A DNA stretch of 34,164 bases. It comes from Euprymna scolopes (Eukaryota; Mollusca; Cephalopoda; Sepiida; Sepiolidae). The DNA lies in the NCBI GenBank assembly GCA_024364805.1, contig CM044500.1:106979757-107013920 (forward strand), in the 5' to 3' direction. Positions within the stretch are counted from its first letter, which is position 1. Each line of letters begins with the position of its first letter. Below, piece after piece: positions 11,882-21,589 of the stretch. The notes under the pieces are model-generated. The model was not told the origin of the DNA and did not search any database. It saw nothing but the letters and a program-made list of their open reading frames with translations. The translations under genes were made by a program, and so were the position numbers.

Positions 11882-11990
11882 CAGGGTGACCCAACAAAAC
11901 GGGCCCCAACTCTAATTAGGCCCCGTTTCTTAGTGTTTTGTCCGAATGAAATGAAACTTTGGTCATTACTAGTTTATTATATTCAAAACA
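11882..11990 (+). mobile_element. Probable DNA-transposon terminal fragment (Tc1/mariner-like end)
   Basis: Begins CAGGGTGACCCAACAAAACG, which resembles the CAGGGTGTCCC-type terminal repeat of many Tc1/mariner relatives. No matching inverted end was found downstream, where the sequence runs into G-rich and Helitron-end sequence. No transposase is present. The family call rests only on the terminal motif. Confidence 0.35.
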
Positions 11991-12119
11991 TCACATCAAA
12001 ACACTAGAGTCTTTGGCCTTTTTTTCTCTGTTGACTGCAAAATTCACAGAAAAACAATTGATTGTCCTCTGTTTTTTTTTGGGGGGGGAGGGTTCACTCT
12101 CTAGGCAGGTTACAATAAT

Positions 12120-12163
12120 GAATATATAAAAGAATTACGAAAAACATCGGGCACCCAAGCTAG
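12120..12163 (+). mobile_element. Helitron 3' end remnant
   Basis: Ends CGGGCACCCAAGCTAG, close to the 3' end of the complete copy at 27082-27101 (GCCGGGCACCCATGCTAG). CTAG at 12160-12163 is followed directly by TCTATTATATAAA, the 5' end of a second Helitron. The left extent is unclear because the terminal hairpin is degraded. Confidence 0.6.
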
Positions 12164-12790
12164 TCTATTATATAAATCTCACATGTCTGTTTAAATGTAT
12201 GTATGTGTGTATTTTTGTATGTCTGCCTACAACTTTCGACAAAGGTAGAAAAAATTATTAAAGAAGACATTGTTTGACGAAAATCACCGAAAATAAAATA
12301 TTTGACGAAAAAAGCACTGGGAGAGGGATATAAAAAGTATGTGAATATTGCCAATTTCTTCAGCAATTGTGTGTTACCAATGATAAACGCAATAGTTTTT
12401 CACACAACGAGTTACTTTCTTTGTTTTTATGCCACGTATACCCATATTAATATTGCGAGAGTGTTTTTCAAAATAGATACGAAAACTCGTGTATTTTTTC
12501 TAAACTAATGCGGTAATATTTAAATATTAATTTAATATTTATATATTAATTTTATATTTATATTTTAATTTTATATTAATATTATTTTATATATTATATT
12601 ATCTTATATTAAAAATATTTAAATATTCTAAAATAACGCGGTAATATTTAAAAACTTCTCACGTGACAATTAAGTATATATTATTGCTTTTAGTCGAATG
12701 TGACACAAAACATTTGTAGATACGATTTTTTTCAAATCGATGTTTTCCGAATTTCGCTATTATAGCGCAGTTGCGCCCAAATAGTTTAGT
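12164..12790 (+). mobile_element. Non-autonomous Helitron, abutting the previous 3' end
   Basis: The start TCTATTATATAAATCTCA, then CTGTTTAAATGTATGTATG and CTGCCTACAACTTTCGACA, matches the 5' region of the Helitron at 20123-19611 (minus), so the family is the same. A possible 3' end is the perfect hairpin GCGCA-GT-TGCGC near 12760-12775, followed about 10 bases later by TTAG and T. The right end is less secure than the left. It encodes nothing recognisable. Two GCGGTAATATTTAAA blocks near 12510 and 12637 form an internal repeat. Confidence 0.55.
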
Positions 12791-12939
12791 AAAGGACTCG
12801 AATTAAAAATTCTACAGAATGAAACCAAATCGATTAGAAAAATTCCAATCGAATATAGGTAGACAACAAGACAATTAGCAATGCAGGAATATATAGTTTG
12901 AAGTTAAAATCTTACACCAGAAGACCAACATACTTGTTG

Positions 12940-13570
12940 CTAGCACCTAGGTATGAAAACAGTGATTTAAAAAGTGTGATAAAATTATTAGATGATTCAA
13001 GGAAAAATTTCGTCACTGGAACGATTATTTTAGATGCAAAAGATTATCACCGTCGATATCATTATGAATAGGGCTATGACAACAGCACATTATTTTCATT
13101 GTTACAACTTTCCAGTATATATCCAACACAGTTTGACACAGTAAATCAACTGAGAACCACATTACTCTATATAAAAGCATATAAGATATCAACAGATACA
13201 CACTCGAAGGTCCAAACAACGAAAAGAATATTCTGTTGTCCTAGCCCTAGTTATGCACCAGAAAAATGACAGATTTATTGCAAAATTGACTATTAAACTT
13301 AACAGTGCATGCGGAAAAACATTCTGTACAAGTTATAGTATTTCGTGTTGTGGATTCCGATGGAAAGAAAATGTCTATAAGATTCTTAAACGCTGATGGA
13401 AAGATCAATGTTAATACTAACTAGAAGACTCTGAAATCCCAGGTATTTCCATGCTTGAAGCAAACTACCTGGAAGGTTATAATTTATGGAGAGATGATGG
13501 TGCGTCAGCCGACACGACTAAAAAATACAAGAACTCTGGAAATAAAACAATAGTAATTTCGGGAATCATT
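12940..13570 (+). pseudogene. Decayed protein-coding-like segment, unidentified
   Basis: Shifting plus-strand frames give protein-like strings: LLLAPRYENSDLKSVIKLLD (about 12937-12996), NFVTGTIILDAKDYHRRYHY, KNDRFIAKLTIKLNS (about 13262-13310), VIVFRVVDSDGKKMSIRFLN (about 13335-13395) and LWRDDGASADTTKKYKNSG (about 13485-13540). Stops and frame changes separate them. I do not recognise the family. The last string has a vague likeness to Ig-like beta-sandwich domains, which is speculation. It may be a captured or retrotransposed host fragment, or an element protein I cannot name. Confidence 0.35.
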
Positions 13571-13835
13571 TTAATAGACGCTTTCTAGCGCAGACCTAAA
13601 CAATCTGTATTGTGTTATTTGCGGCGGCTTAGAATATACTATCAATAGAATACCGTGGAGAAATGTCGACCCTCTTAGATATACCATATAAGTAGGATAA
13701 GAGAGGACTTGAAAAAAACACTTGCGTAAGTTTAAGAATGCGTATGAAGGCAATTATTAAGAAAGTAGGAGGGCACATACAATGAAAACATTTTCTATTA
13801 TAAATATTTCTGTGTACAAATAAATTCGAATGAGT

Positions 13836-13918
13836 TTCAATAATCAAATTGGTTATGCACTGTTTTTCAATGTCTGCTTGATGAACTGAAATTTTTGCTT
13901 CTCCATCCTGTATGTGTT
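13836..13918 (-). repeat. Inverted coding-like repeat, left arm
   Basis: The minus-strand translation reads DGEAKISVHQADIEKQCITN. The plus-strand arm at 14311-14385 reads DGRAKITVNEVDIEKQCITN. Nucleotide identity is high over about 75 bp. The protein is not recognised. Confidence 0.75.
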
Positions 13919-14227
13919 TGCGGCGTGTGCAAATACACATATAAAACTGAGAGAACAAAAAGGGGTTTTACACAAAAGACTCTTTAAACTAAAAAAACAA
14001 AAAGGAGCAGGTAAAGATTACTATTAAGAATATACACCTCAATAAAATCGTAGTTTAATGTGTATTGATTTGCATATAAATGGGATTTCGTCTTCAAAAC
14101 GACGTTATAAATGATTAAAGTCAAGAGGAGAGTCGAGTTCTTGGAACCAAATTGACTAGGTAAGACCGTAGAAAGTAGTACGGACGCTGAAAATCTTTCT
14201 TTTTTTTAATTACAAACTAATACGGCA

Positions 14228-14440
14228 TCTGTAATATAAATCTCATAACTCTATTTAAATGTATGTACGCATGTGTGTATGTATGTATGTATGTATGTAT
14301 GTATGTACCCACATAGGATGGAAGAGCAAAAATTACAGTTAATGAAGTAGACATTGAAAAACAGTGCATAACTAATTTGGAACTCAAGGATTGGTGTGGG
14401 CGTGTGTTAAAAGCATACAAATACCGTAGCGTCATATACA
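14228..14440 (+). mobile_element. Helitron 5' end with (ATGT)n and coding-like segment
   Basis: Starts TCTGTAATATAAATCTCATA after an A, matching the 5' end at 12164. It then passes CTATTTAAATGTATGTACG and a (TATG)n tract (about 14276-14306) before the conserved DIEKQCITNL-encoding stretch at 14311-14385. No 3' end was found before the RTE-type LINE begins near 14470, so this copy is either truncated or interrupted. Confidence 0.5.
14311..14385 (+). repeat. Inverted coding-like repeat, right arm
   Basis: Partner of 13836-13918 on the opposite strand. After the shared DIEKQCITNL motif the frame stays open through LELKDWCGRVLKAYKYRS, which the other arm lacks. Confidence 0.75.
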
Positions 14441-15451
14441 GCTTCTCCCAATCTAATCATCCCCACGTGCATGGCATGAGTTCTGCCACGCTAACGGGGC
14501 TCTAGTGAATGGCGAGTGTTCAGTGCCAGAAAACTGAATCCCCACTGACTTGTGGGATAAGGTTTTTGAACCAAAGTTTAAGAGTGAGGTAACCCTGACA
14601 GAAACCTCCAGAGGAGCTTACGCCCTGTTGACTGCGGCATTCATGACCCACCGCGTGTGGACCATGCTCTGGTGCCCAGCTACCTAAGTTCCAGTACTGG
14701 GTAAATGATATTAGCGGGGTAGAAGAAGCTCCTGTAAGCCGTGGTTGAGGTAATCCTTCTAGGAGAGGACAACTCTTACGAGAAATCTCGGTCAAAACAA
14801 TTACCAGTCATCTTGCAATCGCTTGTAACTGGGTTATTGTTGCTGAAGCCTTAGAGAGTGGCACTCGTGTCGTAGAAGCGTTTGTCACTTTAATACAACG
14901 ATGTACAGATGTTACTTGAGATCTATCTTTTATCTTATTCTATCTTGTCTTTACCTGTCGTTTATTTCTATTGCAAGTCCTATGGCTATGGAGGAGTGGC
15001 AACGAGTACAGACTTGACCAGTTGGAGTTACACAGTCGCAAATCTTCGCAGAGGCGACAGGAACCTATCTTAATATCGTTGTTGTGCCTTCGCATGACAG
15101 AGGCCAACTCCGGTGGGGGGTTCTGTGACTGAACAGCCCTATTCAGGGAGAGCACTGCTCACCCAATGTCTTCGAAAAGTGCTAGAAAAGGTGCACCAAA
15201 AATTGTCTGTCATACTATCACTGGTTAGTTTCCTGTGGCTAACGGTGGTTCATGTAAGCAGGAAGAAAACAAAAATGCATCTCCAAAAAGCAGTAAAACT
15301 CAATTTTTGATGTTGGAATGTATGCTCTCTTCTTGATAAAGCGTCATCCAACCGTCCAGAGCGCAGGGCAGCGCTCTTTACTGCAGAGCTACGGAGATTT
15401 GATATAGATATTGCTGCTCTGTCAGAGACCCGTCTCTCAGAAGAAGATCAA

Positions 15452-15826
15452 ATGACAGATGTATCATCAGGCTACACTCTTTTCTGGATTGGTAAACCGG
15501 AGGGTATCCATAGAAATGGTGGAGTCGGTTTTGCGATTAAAACACCCTTGGTTGATACTATGGAATTTCCTTCCAGTGTCTGTGATCGCATCATGAAACT
15601 TCGTGTTCCTCTCTCACATAACAGATTCATCATTATTCTTTCGGTCTATGCCCCAACCCTTCAAGCGAATGAAGATGACATCTTGTGTTTCTATGAGTCT
15701 CTGCGCTCTGTTGTTGTATCTACACCAATTAAGGAAATACTTGTTATTCTTGGGGATTTCAATGCCCGTGTTAGGAATGACTATGGACCTGGGGTGCTCT
15801 TGGCCGCTATAATATCGGTACCATGA
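15452..15826 (+). pseudogene. Endonuclease domain of the RTE-type LINE
   Basis: An open stretch of 124 codons from an AP-endonuclease-like nuclease that nicks target DNA. Upstream in another frame are the domain's first motifs (FDVG-WN near 15308, then ALSETRLSEEDQM near 15416-15454 with the conserved Glu). Inside the stretch are RNGGVGFAIKTPL (near residue 22), FIIILSVYAPT (near residue 58) and LGDFNARVRNDYG (near residue 101) with the catalytic Asp and Asn. The expected C-terminal SDH motif is missing: the sequence jumps to a linker near 15889, suggesting an internal loss of part of the domain. Confidence 0.85.
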
Positions 15827-15888
15827 ATGCTAATCGCTTTAAGCTACTAGATGTCGCCAAGTTAAGTCTGCCTGAAGTTTAAAAGAGT

Positions 15889-16170
15889 ATGGCGGAAAAG
15901 CTCGATAATCTTGCATTTGATGGTACATTGGTGAATTTTCAGACTCGGGTTTATTCTGCTGGTGCTGAAGTTCTTGGTTTCAAGAGGGGTAAGAACAAGG
16001 ACTGGTTTGACAACAACAATCTTGAAGTTAATCAGTTGCTGATTAATAAACAGACAATTTATGAATCTTTACTTCGTGAAGATCATTCTGATCATACAAC
16101 TAATTTACGACAATACAAAAAGGTCAAATCCACATTGCAACGTGAGCTAAGAAAAATGAAAAACCAATAG
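15889..16170 (+). pseudogene. Linker/N-terminal RT region of the RTE-type LINE
   Basis: A 93-codon stretch (FQTRVYSAGAEVLGFKRGK, DWFDNNNLEV, then a basic, helical-looking run ending RELRKMKNQ) that fits the segment between endonuclease and RT in this LINE type. A stop at 16168 interrupts it; the frame continues with WMNITEQIQKAFDTKNSKE and KDPENILKRWQEHF downstream. Confidence 0.8.
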
Positions 16171-17249
16171 TGGATGAATATAACGGAGCAGATCCAAAAG
16201 GCGTTTGACACAAAAAATTCGAAGGAATTTTATGGACTCTAGTGCTCAGTAGTTGGTCCTCCTACCTCTTCAATATCTCCCCTGATGCTGAAAGATGGTT
16301 CTTTTGTCATTAAGGATCCAGAAAATATCTTGAAAAGATGGCAAGAGCACTTTATTAATCTGTTTCACAATCCGTCAGCAGTAGATGCTGATGCAATTGA
16401 TAGCCTATCACAATGTGATATCATATTCAGAATGGATCGTTTGCCTAATCTGGTTTAAGTGCAGTTGGCTATCGCACAAATCAGCAGTGGTAAGGCACCT
16501 TGTTTGGATGGTGTTCCGGTGGAACTTCTTAGGATTGGAGGTGTGAATATTGCTAATGCTATTCTTGGTTTTGTTGAAGAAATCTGGGAAGGTGTTCCTG
16601 TTCCATAGGATTGGATTGGTGGTGTCTTGGTGACTCTGTTTAAAGGATAGGGGCAGAAGAATGTTTGTGACTACTACTGTGGGATTATGCTTTTGGAAGC
16701 TACTGGGAAAGTTCTCGTATGACTTATATTAAACAGGTTATTGGAGGATGTTTGTCCCAATGCTATTCCAGAGTCACAAAGTGGCTTTAGGTCTGGCAGA
16801 GGAACTATGGATATGCTTTTCAGCAAGTCCAGGAGAAATGCATTGAACAACAGATACCACTGTATCAAATGTCTGTGGATCTAACTAAAACATTTGACAC
16901 CGTTAACAGGGATGCTCTGGTTAATCCTAGAGAAAGTTAGGTGTCCTCCAACCTCTGTTAGAATATTCAAGGAACTGCACAGGGACATGAAAGCTCAAGT
17001 CTCGTTTAACGGAAAATTGTCTGATGACATCCCAGTTGATAATGGTGTCAAGCAAGATGATATTCCTGCCCTACTCTTTTCTCTGTATATTTTGCTGCTC
17101 TGCTTGCTCATGTGTTTCGAGATTTCGAGAGGGGTGTCATGTTAAAGTTTCGAACCACAGGTCGCATTTTTAACCTTAGAAGATTTAATGCCAGATCCAA
17201 GCTGAATCGTGTCGGTCAAGGAGTTACTGTATTCAGATGATGCTGTTTT

Positions 17250-17852
17250 TTGTCGCACACTGAGACTGATATGCAGCATATAATGGATAGCTTTGCTGGC
17301 TACTGCACTGCCTTTGGTCTAAGGATCAGTCTCTCTAAAACAAAGGTGATGTACACTCCTGCACCGGGCCAGTTATACATGGAGCCGAACATCATGGTGT
17401 GTGGTGCTAGACTGGGAGTAGTTGATTCATTTGTGTACCTTGGTAGTTCTCTGTTGAGGGATGGTTGTCTCGACACTGAAATCCATTGGCGAATTCAGAA
17501 AGCATCTGTAGCTTTTGGAAGGTTGAAGAAGAGATCGTGTTCTGATCGTGACATCACAGACAGAACTAAGATCTGTGTTTACAAGACCTTTGTGCTAACC
17601 ACAATGTTGTATTCATCTAAGACATGCAAATGGCACCAAAGGCACATTAAATGGCTTGAACGATTTCGCCAAAAATGGTTGAGGCGTATGTTAAACATAA
17701 AATGGCAAACACAAGTATCCGATACTGAAGTCCTTGTGAGAGCATGTTGCTCTAGTGTTGAGACCCTTGTAATCAGATTTCACATGCGTTGGGTGGGCCA
17801 CTTGGTTCGAATGAAAGATTGTAGGCTGCCAAAACAAATTTTTTATGGGTAG
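17250..17852 (+). pseudogene. RT thumb and C-terminal region of the RTE-type LINE
   Basis: A 200-codon open stretch immediately after the YSDD catalytic box, in a different frame from it. Landmarks in order: FGLRISLSKTKVMYTP near residue 22, FVYLGSSLLRDG near residue 61, TKICVYKTFVLTTMLYSS near residue 105, WLERFRQKWLRRMLNIKW near residue 133, and HMRWVGHLVRM near residue 178. These are typical of the region downstream of the RT in RTE-like LINEs of invertebrates. A stop at 17850 ends it; beyond, the frame reads on through LENGKRPQHKPRKRFRD. Confidence 0.9.
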
Positions 17853-18121
17853 CTGGAAAATGGCAAGCGCCCTCAACACAAACCTAGGAAGAGGTTCAGG
17901 GACTCTACAAAGATTAATTTGAAGTCTTACAAATCGACATCAATACATGGGAAGAACTTACTCTAGAAAAGCGGAAGTGGCGAAAGCTTGTACGTGAAAG
18001 TTGTGATGCTCTAGAGAAAAGAAAGCAGGTCCACAATAATCTAAAACGAGCGCTTCGCAAAGGTTTAATTGATGGTCTTAACCATTACACATAGAGATGG
18101 AAAGGTGACACTTGTGAACGA

Positions 18122-18502
18122 GTGCTTTTGTCCAAAGTTGGCTACGTCAATCACCTTAAATCGCACAAAACTCCTGTTCAGGTAAAACTTGCACTTATTA
18201 GTCCGAACCAAACGATCTTTTTAACATGCAGCAAAGTTTGCAAGTCTATTGCTGGTTTGAGAAGACATGTGATTGTTCATACGAATATCCTTCAACCTCC
18301 AGAGGAAGCCAATTCGATGGAAATTGCTCAATTTGTATGTCACATCTCCTTCAAGATGTGCAAATCTTCGGCGGGAGTGCAGAGTCATCTGAGATGGCAT
18401 AAACGACAAGATTGGGAGAACTCATGTGACGGCCATCAGCTAGAAAGATGCAGCGATCTTAGGGAGAGGCGACGGATTTTCACGAGATGTGTATCGTTTT
18501 GA
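18122..18502 (+). pseudogene. C-terminal Cys/His (C2H2-like) modules of the RTE-type LINE
   Basis: A 126-codon stretch with two clear modules and one weak one. Module 2 is C36-x3-C40-x8-H49-x3-H53 (CSKVCKSIAGLRRHVIVH). Module 3 is C73-x6-C80-x8-H89-x3-H93 (KMCKSSAGVQSHLRWH). Module 1 (KVGYVNHLKSH near residues 5-15) keeps the His pair but has lost clear Cys. The recurring C-x-S-x-AG-x3-H pattern shows they are related. It lies just after the LINE's basic C-terminal region, so it was most likely the end of the same polyprotein, where it may have bound nucleic acid; that role is inference. Confidence 0.65.
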
Positions 18503-18510
18503 AACTCAAT

Positions 18511-19502
<992 letters not shown>

Positions 19503-19533
19503 ATGCACACACACATACACAGAAACACAGACA

Positions 19534-19610
<77 letters not shown>
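19503..19610. repeat. (CA)n-(TA)n microsatellite
   Basis: An imperfect CA repeat leads into (TA)n, which stops exactly at the 3' end of the minus-strand Helitron at 19611. Confidence 0.95.
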
Positions 19611-19614
<4 letters not shown>

Positions 19615-20123
19615 CCTTGGTGCCCGGCGTTGCCCGGGTGTTTAGCGGTGTATGTTGAGCAAAAATAAATAAATAAATAAATATAAGTGATAGTATACAG
19701 GCAGGCTAGAACCCGTACCGCGAAGGAGAAAAAGAACGTAAAAAAAAGTGACGTCTTTACTGTTGCGCCCATCGCCAAACAGGAAGTGCCGATTGTTTAA
19801 ATTAAAGCTAGTCAATCGAAAAGAGGGGATGACTTCGAAAATATCGGCGAAAAAGCGACCCCTTCCTATAGAAACGTGGCCAGTTGAGGGTGAAACAATA
19901 AATGTTTTTAGTCAATTTTTGGATATTTGACGTCCGAAGGGTCGAGCTGCCATACCATACTGATCCCGAGAAAATCCGGCGCCTCTGTCTAAAGTTTTAG
20001 GCATACATACATACATCAATACATACATACTTACATACATACATATATACAAATAAATATACATACACACATACGTACGTAGATACATACATTTAAACAG
20101 AAAGGCGTGGTTTAAATTATAGA
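19611..20123 (-). mobile_element. Non-autonomous Helitron
   Basis: On the minus strand it starts TCTATAATTTAAACC at 20123, passes CTGTTTAAATGTATG, a (GTATGTAT)n tract and GCCTAAAACTTTAGACAGAGG, and ends with the imperfect hairpin CCGGGC-AAC-GCCGGG, then CACCAAGGCTAT at 19611. The last base of the terminal CTAG is changed to T. The 3' end matches 27101, and the 5' end matches 12164 and 14228. Total about 513 bp with no rep/helicase coding, so it would depend on a helper. It abuts a (TA)n tract at its 3' side and a mariner at its 5' side. Confidence 0.75.
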
Positions 20124-20126
20124 CTA

Positions 20127-21416
20127 CGAGGGGCGTGCAATAAGTAATGCCCCTGACCCACTTTCCACAGAAGCAGAGCAACGAAACTTGGCACAGTTAT
20201 TAGTCTTTCTCTACATAGGAACCACCCAGAGTTATACATTTCTCCTATCGTTTGATGCAACTCTGGATACCGTTTTTGTAGAACATCCCAGGTTGGTCCT
20301 CCAACCACGACGTGACTTCAGAAATCAAGGCTGCATCATCTGAGAAACACTTTCCTTTCAAAAAAAAACTTCATGGTTGGGAAGAGGTGAAAGTCAGAGG
20401 GTGCAAGGTCAAGAGAGTAGGGAGGATGGGGCAAGATTTCATAACCAGACGCCTGTGCTTCTGATCTGGCGACATGCGAGCTGTGGACCAAAGCGTTATC
20501 CTGCAGGATGAGGGTACCTTTGCTGAGCTTGCTCCGCCTCTTGATTTTGATAGCTTCCCTTAATTTCCTCAAAAGTGAAGCATAATAGGCTCTTGTAATT
20601 GTGGTACCCCTTGCCAGGATATCTGCCATCACTACTCCGTCCTGGTTCCAGAAGACTGTGAGCAAGACCTTGCCAGCGGAGAGCTGCACCCTTCCCTTAT
20701 TTGGAGGTAGTGAGCTCAAGTGCTTCCACTGCATTGACTGAACTTTGGTCTCCTGATCATAGTGATGGACCCAGGTTTCATCCTGTGTAATCAGTCTTTC
20801 GAAAAACTATGCCTCATCTTCTTGGCACATCTCCAAATTCCTCCTCGAGAACTCGACGCGTTCTCGCTTCTGGAATAGTGTGAGCAACCTGGAAATCCAT
20901 CTGGCAGACACTTTATGCATATGCAAATGGTCATGAATGATAGTTTCCACAGACCCTGTACGAATCTTGACATCTTGGGCTATTTGGCGAATAGTAATGC
21001 GCCGATCTTCCAAAATGACAGCCTCAACTTGACGGACAGATGCCTCATCAATGGCAGAAGGGGCTAGCAGGTCTGGGAGCTGTTTCCATAGACTTCCGGC
21101 AATGTTTGAATTCACGATGCCAGCGTTTTACAAGGTCATATGATGGGGCATTATCACCATAAGTTTCTTTCATTTCATCAAAAGTCTCCCGTGGTATGCC
21201 TCCTTTCAAATACAAAAACTGGACCACTGCTCAACATTCAACAGGCTCCATTTCACACCAGACTCAATTCAAACACCTGTAAAACAGAAACCACAATTAG
21301 TTCAGAGATGTAATTTGCCACATACCCCGTAGATATAAATCATTACACATGCAAAATTTCAGCTAGATCAGACAACTGGAAGTGGGTCAGTGGCATTCCT
21401 TATTGCCCGCCCCTCG
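20127..21416 (-). mobile_element. Mariner element with terminal inverted repeats and TA duplication
   Basis: A DDD transposon of full mariner length (1290 bp). The ends are inverted repeats of about 40 bp: CGAGGGGCGTGCAATAAGTA on the left and CGAGGGGCGGGCAATAAGGA on the right, both continuing into a TGACCCACTT block. TA flanks both sides (20125-20126 and 21417-21418), the expected target duplication. The transposase lies on the minus strand. The Helitron at 19611-20123 ends one base from the left TA. The clean termini with few differences suggest a moderately young insertion compared with the LINEs. Confidence 0.93.
20200..21251 (-). pseudogene. Mariner transposase (D,D34D), inactive
   Basis: Cut-and-paste transposase of about 350 codons, the usual mariner length. 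It starts MEPVEC at 21251. The N-terminal helix-turn-helix part holds FLYLKGGIPRETFDEMKETY and YDLVKRWHREFK, then RQIAQDVKIRTGSVETIIHD. The catalytic triad is visible: ITQDETWVHHYD near 20760, LILQDNALVHSS near 20508, and YSLDLAPSDFHLFP with 34 residues between the second and third Asp, which is the mariner signature. The C terminus reads VTSWLEDQPGMFYKNGIQS and GGSYVEKD before a TAA at 20200. I count three in-frame stops (after MEPVEC, before FFERL, and in the final KRWEKC motif) and two frameshifts (in the PRPASP region near 21070 and in the A run at 20360-20368). All three catalytic Asp codons survive. Confidence 0.92.
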
Positions 21417-21480
21417 TACATAATCACTTCCAACCAACGAATATACCCACGCGCACACACACGTCATATATATACACATT

Positions 21481-21493
21481 TGTACACGTAAGC

Positions 21494-21584
<91 letters not shown>
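21481..21584. repeat. (TA)n microsatellite
   Basis: Two TA runs separated by a TAATATAATATAA interruption near 21545-21560. Confidence 0.95.
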
Positions 21585-21589
21585 CTAAA

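Larger units (their letters stand above)
14470..18510 (+). mobile_element. Nearly full-length RTE-type LINE with C-terminal C2H2-like modules
   Basis: About 4 kb in coherent order. A GC-richer 5' region runs from 14470 to about 15300. An endonuclease domain follows (about 15305-15790), then a linker and the N-terminal RT region (about 15889-16440). The RT follows from about 16470 to 17260 (ISSGKAPCLDGVPVELLR, SGFRSGRGTMDML, SVDLTKTFDTVNRDAL, and YSDD at 17230-17241). The thumb and C-terminal region is at 17250-17852 (VYLGSSLLRDGCLDTEI, MRWVGHLVRM), and Cys/His modules end near 18420. Several stops and frame changes make it inactive. RTE is my best call from the C-terminal signature; a related clade is possible. 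The 5' boundary is approximate, and the 3' end is uncertain because no poly(A) or clear tail repeat is seen. Confidence 0.85.

Noticed and set aside
14276-14306. CRISPR-like or regularly spaced repeats
   Set aside because: The short-period repeats here and elsewhere are simple microsatellites; no spacer-repeat architecture exists and the genome is eukaryotic.
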